Shown in pieces: positions 33,001 to 45,105 of a DNA stretch of 64,000 bases. The stretch is from Bactrocera neohumeralis (taxonomy: Eukaryota > Arthropoda > Insecta > Diptera > Tephritidae). Location of the stretch: positions 27,442,839 through 27,506,838 of the forward strand of contig NC_065919.1 of NCBI RefSeq assembly GCF_024586455.1, read 5' to 3'. The notes beneath the pieces were generated by a model, which saw only the letters and a list, made by a program, of their open reading frames with translations, made no database searches and was not told the DNA's origin. Within the stretch, counting starts at the first letter, position 1, and every line of letters starts with the position of its first letter. The position numbers were made by a program, and so were the translations under genes.

Positions 33001-36000
33001 GGCTGTCAGAAGAGACGGCGTCCGTCTGTCCGTCCGTTCGTCCATCCGTGGTGTGTTGGATAAAGAGCTGAGCGTGCGCTACGTGCAGCAACGCGAGCAA
33101 AACGCAAAAAAAAGCAACGAAACCAAAATTGAAATTACAATTAAATGAAAAAAGAATTTATTAACAAAGCGAGCAAGACGGCTAAGCCACGGCCGACTCA
33201 TTGGCTGCAGAACGCAATCGCCGCAATTGTAGCTGCAGGCACGACGCACCGCAGCTGTTATCGGTTTGTTGCAATCAGAAAGTCTCCATTGCTCGCTTGG
33301 CGCAAATTATTTTCTTTGCTGCACTCCGAATTTCTTCCTGGGAATCTTTCACTTTTCACAAAAACAAACAATGCAGCTTGAATGCTGTGCTACAAAAACA
33401 ATAATGTGCTGTTATTTTATGAACATTGTTTGGTGCTGTTTGTATAGAACGGTTCTCTTTCTGGTGTGAAAGTTGTAATCTCTACATCAAAAAAATGTGT
33501 TAAAAAATATATTTCATAATTTCCGTTGAAATCAAAGTATGAACGTCAAGAAGCTTTAAGAAATAAGCGATTGAAAGAAGTTGCCTGAAAGCGTTTGCCA
33601 CTCTCGAATTTTGCTGGGAAAATTATAAATTTGGGTCAAATCTAAAAATAGCAATTGTAATTAAATGTGGGTTAGGTTCCGTTAATATCAATCTCAGCAA
33701 CTTCGCTAGGGTCACCGTAAATGTGTCTACCGATATACCGAGACATCTGTTTGACAAAAGCTGAACAGTTAAAAGGAAAGTGCCCAGAAGGTTTTCTCCT
33801 AGCTTTCTTTCACACAACTTTGGCAAGTAAGATCCGAAAAGATATGTAACCTCAACGTATATGTGGCTATTGGACAGTATCCAGTCAAAACGTCTACCAT
33901 GGCAACTTTGCTGAGACTACTTTCCACTTAGGCCAGAGGGGTCCTGCAAAAGTTTTGGTTTTTGACCACAGCTTGCCAGGGTCAGGGAAGTCCTATAGAT
34001 CAAAACGCTAAGTCGCAAGAGAACGGCGGAGCACCAACTCGTTGCCATTGTCATGAAATAGGAGTAGGGATACCCTACTTGCAAGCTCATTAGCTCAAAG
34101 TAAAGCCAACTCAATTCCAGTATTGCAGCTCTGCTATCGATGTCACACCTCTCTGAAGGAAGCTGTACTTCGGAGCTGTACATTTACTGCTACCTTGATG
34201 ACAGCCAACTCCGCTTGAGCAATATTGCACTGGTCTGGAACTAGAATCCGGAGTAGATAGGTAGCTCTCGACAAAAGACGCTCCTTCCAAGTTCGTACTA
34301 AGCTTTTACGCATTCGTCAAAAGCTCACTGTCCCTCTTTCACAGCGGCTTCGCTCCGCTCATATATACCTGCATGTGTACAAAGAAAGAATAGTGCGAAG
34401 AATGTTTCCACGAGTGATTCAAGTTATCAGTGAAGCAATCGAAGCATCGTAGCTATCCAGAAAGTCCCTGCTTGGAGCCCTTCACATATCTAAGTACCTG
34501 CCTTGAGTCTTTTATACAAGGAAAGAGTTTTCTGGAGTCTATTCTGTTCAGAAAATATTCATGTTAATACCTCTCATTTCTCCCTATTCCATCAAATGCA
34601 TGCGGACTTGACTATTGGCAAATATTCGTACAATATTTTATTTTTGCGGATATTAGTCAAGAGAGTTTTCCATCGTTAGATTCGAACCGAGTTTCATCGC
34701 TGAATCATGCCAATTAGAGATGAAAAGTAAGAGATAAACGGAGGGCTAAAAACGAAATCACGAAACCCATAATTAGGGCATAAACATTTAATGTAATCAG
34801 ATATATGAGCTGCTGCGTAAAATGACTCACTGAGTTTAAAGAAACTGACTGTCTACTTTCCTCTAGTTTTAAAGAGAGTCTTTTGTCGTATGTAAAGTGA
34901 ACATAACCACTACCTACCACTAAGTACCAGTAATTAGTTTGGTTTTACTGGTGGTTGAGGGCGGTTCTTAGGTAGAAAAATGTTTGTTTGAAAACTAGAG
35001 TACTCACCTCACCGAATACTCGTCTATTTCAGAAAGGCGGAACTAATTTTATGGTCCTTAGGACTACCTACGTATTTGCGCGGATGTATCCGAGCGTAGT
35101 ACCAACTTATCTAGTCGAGTCTCTTCGGAACTCCAGCAAATTAAAAATTTTGAAAGTAAAAGATCTGAAAATTCGAAACTACATTTAATTCATCGGCTAC
35201 TTGACCAGCCAAAATCATTTTGCAAATAGTTGCTCTGTACTTATCAAATTCGGAAAGCTCAGGAGACAAGCTCTTAAGTTACGGCAGCTTCTTGATAGCG
35301 AACCTCCTCGTGAGATCGACGCCTTCTCTCCATTAATTACACTAACCGCTTGTATACAAAAATATTCCAACTTCGTCCGTCTAGTATGTAGATGCGTACG
35401 CGGCTGACGGCCAATAATGTTGACCTTATCGCCGTCGATAATGATGAGAATGCTCATTTCATAAATTGAAAGTCAAATATTTACGTAATGCAAACGCATT
35501 GAAAACAGTTTAAACAGCAATAACAATATAAGTATGAGCGACAACGACCAGCTGTGCGCAACTAAGCGCTTCTCACGCAACCGACAAGTGTTCACACATA
35601 CCATACACACGGGTGCTGGCGCAACACGGCTCGTTGCGCATGCGCAGTACCGCAGCGACAGCAAAGTGGTTGACAAATTCCGACGAGGTAAATATCGAGA
35701 GACAGACAAACAATTAAACAGTTGAAATGCAAGAACCAACGTTAAGTACAAACATTGTGCAGCAGCAATGTTAAGTTAATGGTGGACCGGGATGTGGCAA
35801 GTTGGGCCGCTGCATCGACTGCGCCGTTGTTGATTGTGTGACATGGAAATTTTTCGCGCAAATATTTTGTCTCATTTTAATTACACGCAACGCCGCTGAC
35901 GGCAAGCAGGTACATGCGCAAACACACACACTCACACAGACGCATATGAGTGCTTAGAGGTTTATTTGGACAGCCCATAAGGGGTTATGTATGAAGACAG

Positions 36001-37265
36001 GCGCGCTATATCGGCGACTCGTTCGGTGCGTGCGATAGGGCGGATTGTGCTCAAACGAGCTGGCTACTCGGATGGCACTCTGCTGGCCGTCAACTGGCAA
36101 TTAGTGGCCAATCAAGCGGTCACTCAAGATGAAAATGCCAAACCAAACCATACCAAATACTACTGGCATATACTACATACATATATGTGTGTCTGTATGT
36201 GTAAGTATATGCAACGCTTCCTCGTTGTTTGCATGTGTATATTTTTATTGTTATTGTATTATTGCATTATCGTCTTAATGTCATCGGCGTGACGGTGGCG
36301 GTGGTGGTGGTGGAGGCGCACACATACACACACACTGCACAGTCAGCTTTAAATCAGTGAGGCTGTCGCCCGCTGATCGCGTCTTCTTGATCTGTTGCAC
36401 GCAGTTCGGTCAGCTTGTTGCCACGGCAGCTCGGTCGCCAGCGGTTGAATCACCTTTGACGATTCGGCGTTGTTAATTTATCGAAGTCCGCAAATAAATC
36501 CAATAAGCAAATACGATTTAAGAGGCGAAAAGGCAAGAATCTCAAACTCTGTAACGCCGAAGCCCTTTAGCGCGCTGCACACGCCACAACTGAGCAATCG
36601 GCACTTGGCCAGCGAAGCCCCGAGCTATAGGTAGCCCAAAGTAAATTCTCATCAACAATAAAGCGCTTGTGTGTGTGCGTAATATTAATGAAACTGTGTG
36701 TGTGGCTGTGTGGATATTTGACGCCAGCAGTCTTTTGTGGCTGCCACATGCTGACTCGCAGGCACATCGTCGCACTGGCAGACAGACAGACAGGCAGGCA
36801 GCAGGCAGGATCGGTGGCAGCCAGCTTAGCGTGTCCAATTTTTTAATTAGTTGCATTGGGCAGTGATTTATGATCGTCGATCGTTCGCATATTCCTCATT
36901 CCGCTACAGCTTACCCCTTCCTTTGTTGACTTAGCTAATAGATAAAGCCACACTCGCTGCAATATAGATATGGCTTCATGTCTTCCCAATTCAATTTCCT
37001 ATATAAATAGTTGTTGTGCTGTTAGTAAGTTTGGAGTTGCATGCAACTTAAGCAAATAGGCGTACAGTACTGAGATGTTTCTGTGATTCAATATATAATA
37101 GTAATTAAGAGGTACAAAGGTAGTGGTAGTCCGTAAAAATCGGGAAATATAATTGGTGAAGTCATAACAGTTTTCTTGTTTCAACGTCAGTTATAATTAC
37201 ATTAACACCTAGAATAACAGAATGTTTACTTTGCTCAAGAAAGACTAACATCTAAAGGGCCACTT
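30014..37265. other. Long stretch with GC-richer islands, no gene model
   Basis: Islands at about 30240-30870, 32010-33480 and 35480-36860 are GC-richer and low in repeats. They carry overlapping open frames of 60-110 codons on both strands, with CAACAACAA runs, a GGTGGT run (about 36295-36315) and a GACA/GGCA tract (36778-36808). Such patches are typical of fly 5' untranslated exons and enhancers. The longest frame, 30460-30789 minus, begins MSLNGSTAAENG and ends next to a donor-like GGGTAAGAC, but has no known domain or partner exon. Between islands the DNA is AT-rich and stop-rich. Confidence 0.4.
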
Positions 37266-37269
37266 TAAG

Positions 37270-38552
37270 TGTTAGAACTTATCTGTGATACTAGATTCTA
37301 GCATAGGAAAATTCATCAAGCTACCTGGCTGTCTTCGGATCGAAAAGCCACCAACCGGGTCTATCATGTTGTGATAGACGGAGGACACGTCTCTGTGCAG
37401 CAAAAAACGCACGTCCACAACTACAGGGAAAGTTCTACGTCGAGAAGCTGCAATCACAACAGAGAGCCGAGCTCATTGGCAACTCGGTATAAGGAAAATT
37501 GTGGGACGGCATTTCAGCTGCAAACAGAACCACTGGTTTTCGGAAAAGGCAAGAAAAACAGCTGGAACGATGAAGAGTGTCGTGTCGTAGTGGAGAGAAA
37601 ACAGACTGCCTAACTCGCAACGTTACAATTGACAATAACAAGTGCGAGATGGAATAGAGACTTAAGGTCAGATGCGAGACGCATTTGCAGCAAAACAAGA
37701 GGAAGGCCAAAATACGTAAGTACGAAGAGCTTGGCAAGCTGGCCGACAAGGGTAATGCTCGGAAATTCTACGTTGCGGCGACTAACAGAAGGTTTCAAGA
37801 CTAGAGCGTACTCTTTTTGTAGTAAAATAATAAAGTCTACCGTCAACAAACTGATTGGACCTTATCAGAATAGCTTCAGACCTGGAAAATCACAACACCC
37901 TCGCCGTTTGCTTTCTAAGGACTGGATAAGGAAGCGAACCAAATAGGTCTGGAAGTGAAAAAGGGCAAGAGGAAATACATATCTTCTGTCAACAAATAAA
38001 CATTCGTCACATTAGCCGTAGATAATTTCGTTTATTTTGGAACCAGCAGCCAACGCAGAATAACTCTAAGCCACAGGTTAGACTGGGTAGGCAATCTCTC
38101 GATCATCCAATACCAAATTCTACAAGTCACTTATTATCCTCGTCCTGCTATTTGGTGCAGAGGCATGGATGATGACAACATCTGATGAGTCAGCGTTACG
38201 AGAATTCGAGAGAAAGGTTCTGCTGAAGATTTATGGTCCTTTGCGTATTGGCAACGGCGAGGACCGCAGTCAGTGGAACGGTGAGCTATACGAGATATAC
38301 GACGACATTGAAATATTTTAGCGAATTAAGAGACAGCGGTTACGTCCGAATGGGCGAAAACACTCTAGCTCTGAAAGTATTCGACGCAGTACCCGCCGGG
38401 GGAAGCAGAGTAAGAGGAAGACTTCCACTCTGTTGGTGGGTTGGTTGGTGGGTGGAAAAGCTCCTGACTACACTTGGAATCCCAAGTTGGCGCCAAACAG
38501 CGAAAAGGAAAGGAATAACTGCATAAGCGGTGTCTACTCAAAAAGATAAGAA
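37270..38552 (+). mobile_element. RTE copy 4, degraded with several deletions
   Basis: Collinear with RTE copy 1 from about its position 5110 (GTGATACTAGATTC..) to the 3' end (GCATAAGCGGTGTCTACTC.. then AAGATAAGAAG). It is missing large blocks: most of the linker, the RT fingers, and the palm with its catalytic Asp residues. Many frameshifts. 5'-truncated as is usual for LINEs. Confidence 0.8.
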
Positions 38553-39354
38553 GAACTTATCTTTGAACCCGATAAAATTTGATTAGCAATATCCCATATT
38601 TTGAGCACTAATGTCGGAGATAATCTCATTAAACCTGTTAGTCATACAGAAATTATATGTCTTAATCGGTACTGATACACCCATTAACGGGAAGATCCAA
38701 TAACTCGATCCCATTTTTGTAGTTCGACAGGTCTATTGCTTCAAAATAGGCCTGTGTGTCTTTTTAGCTAACTGTTCATATTAGATTGAGTCTGAGAAAA
38801 GGAAAAATCACTGTGCGAAGATTTCAAAGGATATTGACGTAATTTTAGTCTGTCTATATACCAAAGTCACAAACGCTCAAGTAAAATATGTATATTTCGA
38901 ATTTGAGTATGTCTGTAGGTTATAGATCAGTAGGCTTTGCATAAAATGTTATTGAACTGACATCCATATAAGCCACCCACCGGTTAATGACCCAAGAGCG
39001 CCAGCAGAAAAGCTAAAGTTTCTAATTATAATTTTCTTAAAGCCCAATTGACAATTATAACCGAAACTCCTGTACGTGCGATCGGATTTCTTTCTTACGC
39101 AAAGGCCTTATGTGTTTCACGGAGTATTTGTGTTAGTTTCCACGCTAATTTATTCCATGAATTAAAGTTTCGGTAACCGTGACTTGGTGGGATATGGCAA
39201 TGAACTGAGACTTGCATACCAAATTTTTCGAAAATATATAATACGTTCACTTTGAGAAGAAACCATTTTAAAAGATACAAGAAAAATTAACCCAAAATTT
39301 GATTTGGAATCTATGAAATTTTTTCTCATAATACTTTACTCACAAACATACATT
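38553..39354. other. AT-rich spacer, no gene
   Basis: Stop-rich in all frames, no repeat boundary recognised. Confidence 0.4.
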
Positions 39355-39801
39355 AACAGGTAAGGAAGGGCTAAGATCGGGGGTAACCGAACATTTATAC
39401 TCTTACAACTTGCAAGGATTCAAGCCAGGGAGTACCTTCAGGTACAAAAGGCCTGTTAGGTTTATGGGGTCTAGGGCGAGTATCCGCACGATTTTGATTA
39501 TTCTAAGCACAAATATGCACCGTTATAAGAAAAACACGCTCTCTGAATTTAATTGAAATAACTCGTATATTGGCGATATAAACTCACCAGAAGTTCGAAT
39601 TTCTTTATATTACGTATATGGGGGCTAATGGATGTATTGGCCCGATTCAGCCTATTTTCGACAAACAGACATACTATTATCACGAAAGCATTCTCTCACA
39701 CATTGACATAAATTTTTAAGTTTAATTAGGTTTAGTTGATACGTTCAATCGTTAGGTAAACAAAACTATTATACTCAGTAGCAACATGTTGCAAGGGTAC
39801 A
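39355..39801 (+). repeat. Dispersed repeat family A, shortened copy
   Basis: Opens AAGGAAGGGCTAAGATCGGG with GTAACCGAAC and TATACTCTTACAACTTGC. It then follows the 10340-11160 subfamily (CACGCTCTCT, CCAGAAGTTCGAA, TATGGGGGCTAA) and ends TATTATACTCAGTAGCAACATG. About half of the internal sequence is missing. Confidence 0.65.
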
Positions 39802-41068
39802 AAAATATTTACACATTTTTAATAGAGTACCAACAAGTTTTTTACTATTCATCTATACTTATAGTACATAGATCGGTACATACATATACATATATATTTA
39901 CGTATCTCTTTTAATTCTTGACTTTTACATACATATGTACATATGTAAATATATTCTTCTTAATTTGCGCACTAAAGGTGCTATAAATATTTTTTACCAC
40001 CCATGCATAATTCTCAATAGTTGCTTTTGCCAATCTGTGTGGCTAATAGTTCAATATTTTTGCTATTTATTAAACGATTTTGATAGCCTCAGATCTATGA
40101 TCAGCCGACAATCTAATTTTTATTGATTTACTATTGTTGTTGCTTTTTTGCTAACACTCTAATTAACAGCTTGTTACTTGAACAATAAATATATTAAAGC
40201 GTATCAGTTTTGAGAGAGTATCCATCACTGCAAATGTACCCTGTAGGAAAACACAGGCGGTTAGGAAATATTGCCAGTTAGCGCTAATAATGACAGTGAG
40301 TACTAAAATTACTAATATACTTAAGCAAATGGTAACATTTTGAAATATTTTTTAATCGAAGAGAAGATTTTAGGTTAGAAGGATGACCCAATTTGAAAAT
40401 TTTGAAACTTTTCTGTCCTAACACACGCGAGATAAAAGCTCTGTGAAAGCGCATTATCTATGTATACTGACAGAATATGAATTTATTTGATTAACTTTTC
40501 ATTAGCTGTCTAACTTACGGCTGACTTGCCGGTGTACCTAGTAGGAAAGTAAAAGAGTGTACACTGGGAAACAATAGAGAATTCCTATAACATCAAAATA
40601 CGAAAGTATCAGGAATGTAAGCTTGTAAGTGAGTACTATAACACTAACTCCGATATATTTCTAAACTATTGCACTGTAAGGCAGCCTATAAATGTACAAA
40701 TACTGCACACAGAAGTACGTTAGTAATGGAAGATATTATGGACTGCTGGCGTTCGAAACAATTTTTAAGTATCAAAAATTATATCTGCCTGAATGAAAAG
40801 TGCCTTAATAAACTTCGATATAGCTTAGTTGGTAAATAAATAATAATATTTTAAGGTATAATTAAATATTTTATATAATATATAATGACAATGTTAATAC
40901 CTAAACTTTATATAATAATGATCTGCTACTTCAGCGATTATCAAATGCTTAGAGCGACAACTTTGAGATTTAGATGATTATTTTCGTGGCTTATTTTGAT
41001 TACAAAACTGAACTATCCACAATCCATATTTTTCGATTAGAATACTCGTTAATTTCAGTAATGTAACC
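39802..41068. other. AT-rich spacer, no gene
   Basis: TA-rich stretches near 39870-39960 and 40850-40920; no coding signal or known repeat. Confidence 0.4.
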
Positions 41069-41390
41069 TTAGAAAAAGTTGAGGGTCTAAAAGTGTTCCA
41101 TTTGCATACCATCGATAAACACTGGACTTTGATGAAGCTTCATCGCCGAAAAATGGGTTAAGTTCATCAATGCACTTTCGATGAGTTAATCCACGTCGAA
41201 AGTTGGGAAAAATAATCGCGCGAATGTGTTCGCAATTTGAATCCCTTTTTTGGACCGAGATGAATATTTCAAGTTACTGTAAACAAGGCAAGTAGAGCCC
41301 ATATGTCAAAACGTTCTGTGTATGTATTACAAACTTTTCGATCAATTTGATAGTTCTCGGAATGCAACACTAGCGTTGCTAAATCCTTAA
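41069..41390 (-). mobile_element. Mariner remnant, helix-turn-helix end only
   Basis: The minus strand encodes RAIIF..FRRGLTHRKCIDELNPFFGDEAS..SSVYRWY, the N-terminal domain of the same mariner lineage as 13747-14260, followed directly by unrelated sequence. The flank toward 41385 (TGCAACACTAGCGTTGC) matches the inner end of the copy at 46102-46849. The catalytic domain is missing. Confidence 0.65.
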
Positions 41391-41396
41391 ATAATG

Positions 41397-41860
41397 GGTT
41401 GTCAAAAAAGTCTTGCGGTATTTTTATTGAATTTTTTTTTATTGAAATTTAAATGAATTTTTGATGACTCATGCCAGCTCTTGACCGATGCTACGGCTGC
41501 TGCTATGCCGGTCTCTTTCGACCAATTCAGCGATTTTATCGCAATTTTCGAAGACAGGCCTTCCGGAGCGGGGCGCATCTTCGATTACCTCTACACCAGT
41601 ACGAAAACGTTGAAACCATCGTTGTGCGGTGGAAATGGAAACTGTAGCGGGTCCATGAACTGCGCAAATTTTATTGGCGGCTTGAGATGCTTTATTTTGC
41701 TCCATGTTTGCGACGCTATAACTCACAAACGACTTAAAAGAAACGACAATCAATCAAACACGTGTTAGCGTGTGAAATGAGCTTTCCAAAAAGGTATAGC
41801 ATGACCCGATGCGACGAATAAACGCGCTTTCAGCGCCAAGTATCTGTTCTCAATAGGATA
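41397..41860 (-). mobile_element. Internally deleted mariner element, second lineage
   Basis: The low end begins GGGTTGTCAAAAAAGTCTTG, a mariner-type terminal repeat followed by an A/T-rich subterminal region. The minus-strand frame 41753-41469 encodes a transposase N-terminus: ASQAANKICAVHG, STAQRWFQRFRTG, DAPRSGRPVFENCDKIAELV, DRHSSSRSIGQELA. It stops where the catalytic domain should start. The matching terminal repeat at the high end was not found, so that border is approximate. This lineage differs from the neighbouring remnant at 41069-41390. Confidence 0.7.
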
Positions 41861-42166
41861 CTCAATACAGATACGGTTTGAAAACGAATACAAGTAATCT
41901 GCGCTGCGGGTTAATTCAATTTGATGCCATCACTTAGTTGGGGTTCTACTTGTTACTTACCAAAAATGGTTCGCGGTGAATTCTTCAAAAGCGTGCCAAA
42001 TTCTAACTTTATTATTCATTTAGAATCATTAGGATGTATCAATAACATATCTTCTATATGTAGGCATGTTTGGTAGATGGTTGGAAGGTATTGTGGAAGA
42101 ATTGTTGAAAACAATCGGCGGTACTTTTCATTGGTACAATTAAATTATGGTTGGTATGTATGTATG
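41861..42166. other. Spacer with TATG/TA microsatellite at its end
   Basis: No coding signal. A TATG then TA repeat occupies 42156-42190 and abuts the Helitron-like element. Confidence 0.4.
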
Positions 42167-43007
42167 TATATATATATATATATATATAAAAGAAAGTTGT
42201 TGTTAGTTACACCATTTATAACTGAAGAACGGCTGAACCGATTTGGTGGGGAGGTAGCTTCTAACCTGGATAAGGACATAGGATACCTTTTACCTCTTTA
42301 TGTCAAAGTTTAATACAACTCATAAATACCAAAATTATATTTCTAATCATAAGCATTTGTTCAAAATTCATGTTTGTTGGAATCATTGGAATACATATAT
42401 ACAAAAATAATACAATTGCTAAATATTTGAAATCGAAGAAAAGAACTGCAATCAAATACGCAGTGAAATAGAATATAACTGACTCAGTAATACCCAAAAG
42501 ACTGATGTCATAACCTTCCCAGCCGCCTTTTTCGTTTTTCCACGCCTGAGAACCGGTTCATCATGTGCAGTCCACTAAAATGATTGTCGATTGGACTCCA
42601 GTGGGAAATTATGGAGCTATGTTTCTATCACCGACGAAAAATTTTGGCTTTATTCCGAACAGAGAGCACTTAAACACTTCTCAGAATCAGTTATTCGTCT
42701 TTTTGTTGGATTATGAACTTGCGAGGCACCTACTTTGCTCATTTCGGCTGTTTCCAGCTTAGCAAATATCTTTTCAACGGTGGATTTTCCTGAGCCCAAA
42801 TTCAACAGTATTTTCCCCAAAAAAGCAAGGCTTTATTAACACACGAAATGCTTTGGAATCCATTTTTTATAAACCAAAACAAGTTGCTTCACAAAAATGC
42901 TATATCTCATTAACTAATAGTTATAATCCAACTAATAGAAATCATATAGATGGTAGTAGTAGTTTTATCTATGTATCAGCCACAGTGAAGCGTGGACGGG
43001 TCCTCTA
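42167..43007 (+). mobile_element. Non-autonomous Helitron-like element
   Basis: The left part (AAAAGAAAGTTG, GTTAGTTACACCATTTATAAC, GAACGGCTGAACCGATTTGG) matches the start I recall for insect Helitrons. The right end is GTGGACGGGTCCTCTAG followed by T: a short GGAC..GTCC hairpin and then CTAG, the rule for Helitron 3' termini. There are no terminal inverted repeats or target duplication, as expected. The Rep/helicase gene is missing. The left border is blurred by a TA repeat. Confidence 0.6.
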
Positions 43008-43441
43008 GTATATGAATAATTATAAAAAAATGCTCTTTCAGTGTCCAAGATAAAGGAATGAAGCAATGGCAACGGCAGTGGCAATGACCGAAACCAGTTT
43101 TAGACCCATAATCTCTTAGGTAAAGTTGTTCAGAATGATCCACAGAACATTTCCCGCATACGCGATTATATAGTAAAAACAGTCGGTTCGCCTTCTTGTG
43201 CATAGTTAATTCTTATACCTGAGAGATAACTTACAAATCTTAGAAGGGAAGCTTCCATATACCGCTATGAGGTTTAAAAAGCCTCTCTTAAGTCTAAGCT
43301 ATAGAGCATTGACGAAAGCTCTGAAAACTGTCCACACTGTTAGCACCGGATTGCCGTGAATATAACGGATTTACCCATTTAAGCCTCAACCATAAAGTAA
43401 AATGTTTGCTATTTTGCTTGCTTCTTATATGAAATTAAGTT
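43008..43441. other. Spacer downstream of the FReD gene
   Basis: No ORF or repeat recognised. Confidence 0.4.
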
Positions 43442-43447
43442 TATATT
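43442..43447 (-). terminator. Possible variant polyadenylation signal of the FReD gene
   Basis: AATATA on the minus strand about 110 bp after the stop. No canonical AATAAA was seen nearby; assignment is tentative. Confidence 0.25.
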
Positions 43448-43554
43448 TCGGTTAGCTTGCCAATATTAGGAAATGAATGTTTACTTTTTGTGAAAGCTGC
43501 AGCTTTCGTCATAACACAGTTAGATGCCATCTCACCAAATCCTTATGCGCAATT

Positions 43555-45042
43555 TCAAAAATAATATTTCGGTCTGATGGCCATGTGCACATATCTTAGA
43601 GAGTATTGATGTCCATGCCAAGAGTACCAATCGATACCTTGCGCTTCTTCATAATAATCATAATAACCACCCCTTATATATCGGCCATTCAAGTTGCTGT
43701 TGAAGAAAAGTTATATAAACATTTTTTTACTTGCAATGTAGGAATGAATGGATCTACCTGTCGTGACAGTGATTGTACCACCAAGCACCGTTATAAGTGA
43801 CAGCACAACTCTTTGTGGGATCATTATCATTATCACGATCGTGTGTGGAAAATTCGCATCCTTTTTGCTCTACCAACGAATCACCAGCATCGCCCCTGTA
43901 GCCGTTCAGTTTTTTTAAGGCATAATTTTCATCCAAATCGCCAATAGCAAAATCGGTATATTTCGCAAAGCGTTCCTCATCATGAAAATCCTCCAACTGT
44001 ATCCACAATTCATTGGGCTGATCATTGGTGAGCGCATGCAACCTATCTAAACCGATAAAATATTCACCTTCCGGATCACCGAAACCGGTCACATAATCAT
44101 CCCAATCACGATAGAAATCCTCAGTGCCATCCATGCGTCGTTGCACCACCGTCCAGGCAGGACCGCCATCCGGATCGGCCAGACAGTATGCTTTGAAGGG
44201 TGCAAGTTCATAATCGCGTAAGTACAGCTCAAAGACGCCACTTTCTGTGGTCTCATACATGGTAAAGGCTTCAGCACAGGAATTCGGTAAATCGGCATTC
44301 GTATCGTTTTCGAGCGGCTTACGGATTCTTGTGTCCATACGATTTAGTTTAGTTTTAAGAATATTGAGCAATGTCGATTTCATCTGGTTCATGCTGAATG
44401 GTTAATTGGATTGGATTAGTTAATCGATGATTTAATTACAAATTGTTTGTGCACTTACTTTCCAGTCAATTTCGATTCCAAGTGTTCCCTTTCGTCCTTC
44501 GCTCTCTGAGAGATATCGAAATCACTTTCGATGTGCACCGCATTTGCTTTCTCCAAATTTGTATAAATATCACGGCCTTGTTGGCTTAACTTATTTTCCA
44601 ATAGATCTATTTCGTTTTTTAAACTCTTTTCTTCCTCCATAATTTCATCCAGTGTTGTTGGCAACCTATGGGAAGACCAATAAAGTCGGTTATTAGCCCA
44701 TCTAATAGCTAAACTCGTGCTTACTTATAATCATAGACTTCCACTCGGTATAACTTGCTGTCGCTCAAGAAGACAACTGAATTCAATTTGGTGCCAAAAC
44801 ACTTTTCAAAATTATCGCCACAAAGGAATTTTTGCTAAAATGAAAAACAATATAATTTTTTTTCACGCTTAAAAATTGTTTTAGCAAAAGGCCTTCAGCT
44901 CAATATTTACGGCTTGATCATCTCCATCTCCATCTCCCTTACTAGGATTAATGTCGTTCGCCACAACCCAGGACTCAAATGCCTTCGTCGTTGCGAAAAA
45001 GAAAAAAAGTGCAATTGCCGAGAGTTTTAAGTGCAGCCCCAT
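43555..45042 (-). CDS. Secreted fibrinogen-related (FReD) protein, five exons
   Basis: Exons on the minus strand: 45042-44911, 44834-44725, 44665-44459, 44393-43758, 43696-43555. The four introns are 59-76 bp with GT..AG borders and compatible phases, giving 409 codons and 408 residues. Residues 1-21 are a signal peptide (ALFFFFATT core). Exon 2 holds a small Cys-containing segment (FLCGDNFEKCFG). Exon 3 is a charged coiled coil (EEEKSLKNEIDLLENKL). From Cys189 the fibrinogen C-terminal domain runs to near the end, with GGPAWTVVQRRMDG, the EGEYFIGLDRLHALT stretch, the calcium-site DRDNDND (335-341), CAVTYNGAWWYNHCH, and, after intron 4, SNLNGRY and HMAIRP. All hallmark residues and the paired cysteines Cys346/Cys359 are present. 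Family members (ficolin-, tachylectin- and angiopoietin-like) bind carbohydrates or receptors outside the cell, and in insects many act in immune recognition. The ligand here is unknown. Confidence 0.93.
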
Positions 45043-45095
45043 GTTTGATTGCGGAACTAAATATTGCGGAATACCAAAGTTTTACTTTGCGTTGC

Positions 45096-45105
45096 TATTT
45101 AAATA
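45096..45105 (-). promoter_or_regulatory. TATA-like box of the FReD gene
   Basis: TATTTAAATA, about 55 bp upstream of the ATG, which would give a leader of roughly 25-30 bases. Consensus and position only. Confidence 0.5.

Noticed and set aside
34670..34740. tRNA-like B box (GGTTCGAATCT on the minus strand)
   Set aside because: No matching A box at the right distance and no acceptor-stem pairing.
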